From an uncultured Oscillospiraceae bacterium (lineage in GTDB: Bacteria > Bacillota > Clostridia > Oscillospirales > Acutalibacteraceae), in assembly GCA_905192745.1 (NCBI GenBank), contig CAJJLZ010000001.1:62001-126000 (forward strand): a stretch of DNA of 64,000 bases. Direction: 5' to 3'. Positions 62,410-64,000 of this stretch are shown piece by piece; within the stretch, counting starts at the first letter, position 1; each line of letters opens with the position of its first letter. The notes beneath the pieces were generated by a model. The model was not told the origin of the DNA and did no database searches. It saw only the letters and a program-made list of their open reading frames with translations. Position numbers and translations under genes: made by a program.

Positions 62410-62437
62410 CTCCGTTGGGAAATATATTTTAACGGAG
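62410..62437 (+). promoter_or_regulatory. Hairpin covering the pnp ribosome site
   Basis: CTCCGTT (62410-62416) pairs perfectly with AACGGAG (62431-62437), which contains most of the AACGGAGG ribosome site of pnp. Opening or closing this stem would control pnp translation. Confidence 0.65.
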
Positions 62438-62445
62438 GTATTGCC

Positions 62446-64000
62446 ATGTTTGAAAACTACAAGGTATTCGAAACCACGCTGGCCGGCCGTCCCCTGGTCG
62501 TTGAGACCGGCAAGGTCGCTCAGCTTGCGAACGGTTCCTGCCTGATTCGCTACGGCGAAACCGTGATTCTCTGCGCGGTCACCATGTCCGCGAAGCCCCG
62601 CGAGGGCGTGGATTTCTTCCCGCTTTCGGTGGACTATGAGGAAAAGCTGTACGCCGTGGGCAAAATTCCCGGCTCCTTCCAGCGGCGGGAGGGCCGTCCC
62701 AGCGAGAAGGCTATCCTGACCTCCCGCGTGATCGACCGCCCGATCCGTCCGCTCTTCCCGAAGGATATGCGCAACGATGTGTCGCTGGTCTGCACCGTGA
62801 TGAGCGTCGATCCCGACTGCCCGCCGGAGACCACGGCCATGATCGGCGCGTCCATCGCCATCTCGATTTCCGAGATTCCGTGGGACGGCCCGATTTCCGG
62901 CGTCGTGGTGGGTCTGGTGGACGGCGAATACGTCATCAACCCCACCGCCGAGCAGGAGAAGCGCTCCGACATGCATGTGACCGTGGCCTCCACGGCCGAT
63001 CTGGTTGCGATGATCGAAGCGGGCGCGAACGAGGTGGACAACGAGACCATGTTCGGCGGCATTATGGCCGGCCACGAAGCCAACCAGCAGATCGTGGAGT
63101 TCATCAAGGGGATTGTCGCTGAAATCGGCAAGGAGAAGATTCCGTTCGAATCCAGCGATCCCGACCCGGCGGTGTTCGAGGCGGTCAAGGCCTTCGCGAT
63201 CGAAAAGGTCCGCGCGGCGCTGGACACCGACGACAAGCGTATCCGCGACGAGCGGCTGCTGCCGGTCTACGACGAGGTGCACGCGCAGTTCGACGGGCAG
63301 TATCCGGATCAGACCGCGATGATCGACGACTGCATGTATAAGCTGCAGAAATACGTCGTCCGCCGCTGGCTGCTGGACGACGGCAAGCGGGTGGACGGCC
63401 GCGGAATCGACGAGATCCGCCCGCTGGCGGCCGAAGTCGGCATTCTGCCCCGCGTACACGGCTCGGGCCTGTTTACCCGCGGCCAGACGCAGGTGCTCAC
63501 CACCGTGACCCTCGGTTCCTCGGGTGACGCCCAGATTCTGGACGGCCTCGACGATCAGGACAGCAAGCGGTATATGCATCATTATAACTTCCCGTCCTAT
63601 TCCGTGGGCGAGACCAAGCCCTCCCGCGGCCCCGGTCGCCGGGAGATCGGGCACGGCGCTCTTGCCGAGCGCGCCCTGCTGCCGGTCATCCCCCCGGTGG
63701 AGGAATTCCCCTATACCCTCCGTTTGGTGTCCGAGGTGGTGTCCTCCAACGGTTCCACTTCTCAGGCGTCGATCTGCGGCTCCACCCTCGCCCTGATGGA
63801 CGCGGGCGTGCCGATCAAGGCGCCGGTGGCGGGCATTTCCTGCGGTCTGGTGACCGAAGGCGACCGTTTCATGACCATGGTGGACATTCAGGGGCTGGAG
63901 GATTTCTTCGGCGATATGGACTTTAAGGTGGGCGGCACGCACAAGGGCATCACCGCCATTCAGATGGACCTGAAGGTGCACGGCCTGACCCCCGCCATCA
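62446..64000 (+). CDS. pnp: Polyribonucleotide nucleotidyltransferase (PNPase), cut by window end
   Basis: The first 518 residues of PNPase: opening MFENYKVFETTLAGRPLVVETGKVAQLANG, first RNase PH domain (FFPLSVDYEEKLYAVGKIPGSFQRREGRPSEKAILTSRVIDRPIRPLF), the helical domain, and the start of the second RNase PH domain (YNFPSYSVGETKPSRGPGRREIGHGALAERAL, SSNGSTSQASICGSTLALMDAGVP). It is a phosphorolytic 3' to 5' exoribonuclease in RNA turnover. The KH and S1 domains lie beyond the window. Ribosome site AACGGAGG is 8 bases before the ATG and may be hidden in a hairpin. Confidence 0.97.
   Translation, partial: MFENYKVFETTLAGRPLVVETGKVAQLANGSCLIRYGETVILCAVTMSAKPREGVDFFPLSVDYEEKLYAVGKIPGSFQRREGRPSEKAILTSRVIDRPIRPLFPKDMRNDVSLVCTVMSVDPDCPPETTAMIGASIAISISEIPWDGPISGVVVGLVDGEYVINPTAEQEKRSDMHVTVASTADLVAMIEAGANEVDNETMFGGIMAGHEANQQIVEFIKGIVAEIGKEKIPFESSDPDPAVFEAVKAFAIEKVRAALDTDDKRIRDERLLPVYDEVHAQFDGQYPDQTAMIDDCMYKLQKYVVRRWLLDDGKRVDGRGIDEIRPLAAEVGILPRVHGSGLFTRGQTQVLTTVTLGSSGDAQILDGLDDQDSKRYMHHYNFPSYSVGETKPSRGPGRREIGHGALAERALLPVIPPVEEFPYTLRLVSEVVSSNGSTSQASICGSTLALMDAGVPIKAPVAGISCGLVTEGDRFMTMVDIQGLEDFFGDMDFKVGGTHKGITAIQMDLKVHGLTPAI

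Overview
The window looks like chromosomal DNA of a high-GC, low-GC-phylum anaerobe, most likely a gut-type clostridium of the Oscillospiraceae/Ruminococcaceae kind. The evidence is the Firmicutes gene order rimP-nusA-rnpM-ylxQ-infB-rbfA-nrnA-truB-ribF-rpsO-pnp, an rnfCDGEAB ion-pumping complex, a BirA-type biotin repressor with a Firmicutes operator, strong AGGAGG ribosome sites, and extended -10 promoters. Coding DNA is GC-rich. No phage, CRISPR array, rRNA or transposase was seen.

1-6.1 kb: the end of an RsmF-type rRNA methyltransferase (cut by the window edge), a small unknown protein, then an AraC regulator followed by a three-gene operon of two Gfo/Idh/MocA-type proteins and a sugar isomerase/epimerase-like TIM barrel (probably sugar or inositol catabolism). 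6.1-10.1 kb: a biotin operon birA-bioY-bioB-bioD whose promoter lies inside a clear BirA operator, then an ACT-domain protein with its own terminator. 10.1-12.0 kb: an iron-type alcohol dehydrogenase flanked on both sides by an unusual 88-90 bp structured intergenic repeat and a three-way-junction-like cassette. 12.0-18.2 kb: a NusG-II-domain protein, a Gx transporter and the complete Rnf complex (ferredoxin:NAD+ oxidoreductase coupled to ion export).

18.4-18.7 kb: tRNA-Met, tRNA-Glu and tRNA-Val transcribed from one promoter and closed by a terminator. 19.1-24.8 kb: three secreted surface proteins ending in SPxTG[DE]-type sorting signals; one is a metallophosphoesterase, two share a repeated domain that I do not recognise. 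25.3-43.8 kb: a large AraC-linked glycan-like system with two pairs of ABC permeases, two solute-binding proteins (one a 978-residue giant with extra N-terminal domains), an NHL/TPR/YIP1 membrane protein, a DUF5696 protein, an exported/cytosolic pair of related probable (alpha/alpha)6-barrel enzymes, and a DUF4434-like TIM barrel. Two permease pairs and the enzyme pair suggest capture, partial hydrolysis outside, import and further hydrolysis inside; the substrate cannot be read from the sequence.

43.8-52.1 kb (minus strand): a disordered membrane protein, proA, a YfhO-like membrane protein, proB, an M16 peptidase and a ZIP metal transporter. 52.3-64.0 kb: the conserved translation/RNA operon listed above, with a leader hairpin before rimP, a RibF-HAD phosphatase fusion, and an elaborate RNA leader between rpsO and pnp that includes a hairpin hiding the pnp ribosome site. 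pnp runs off the end of the window.
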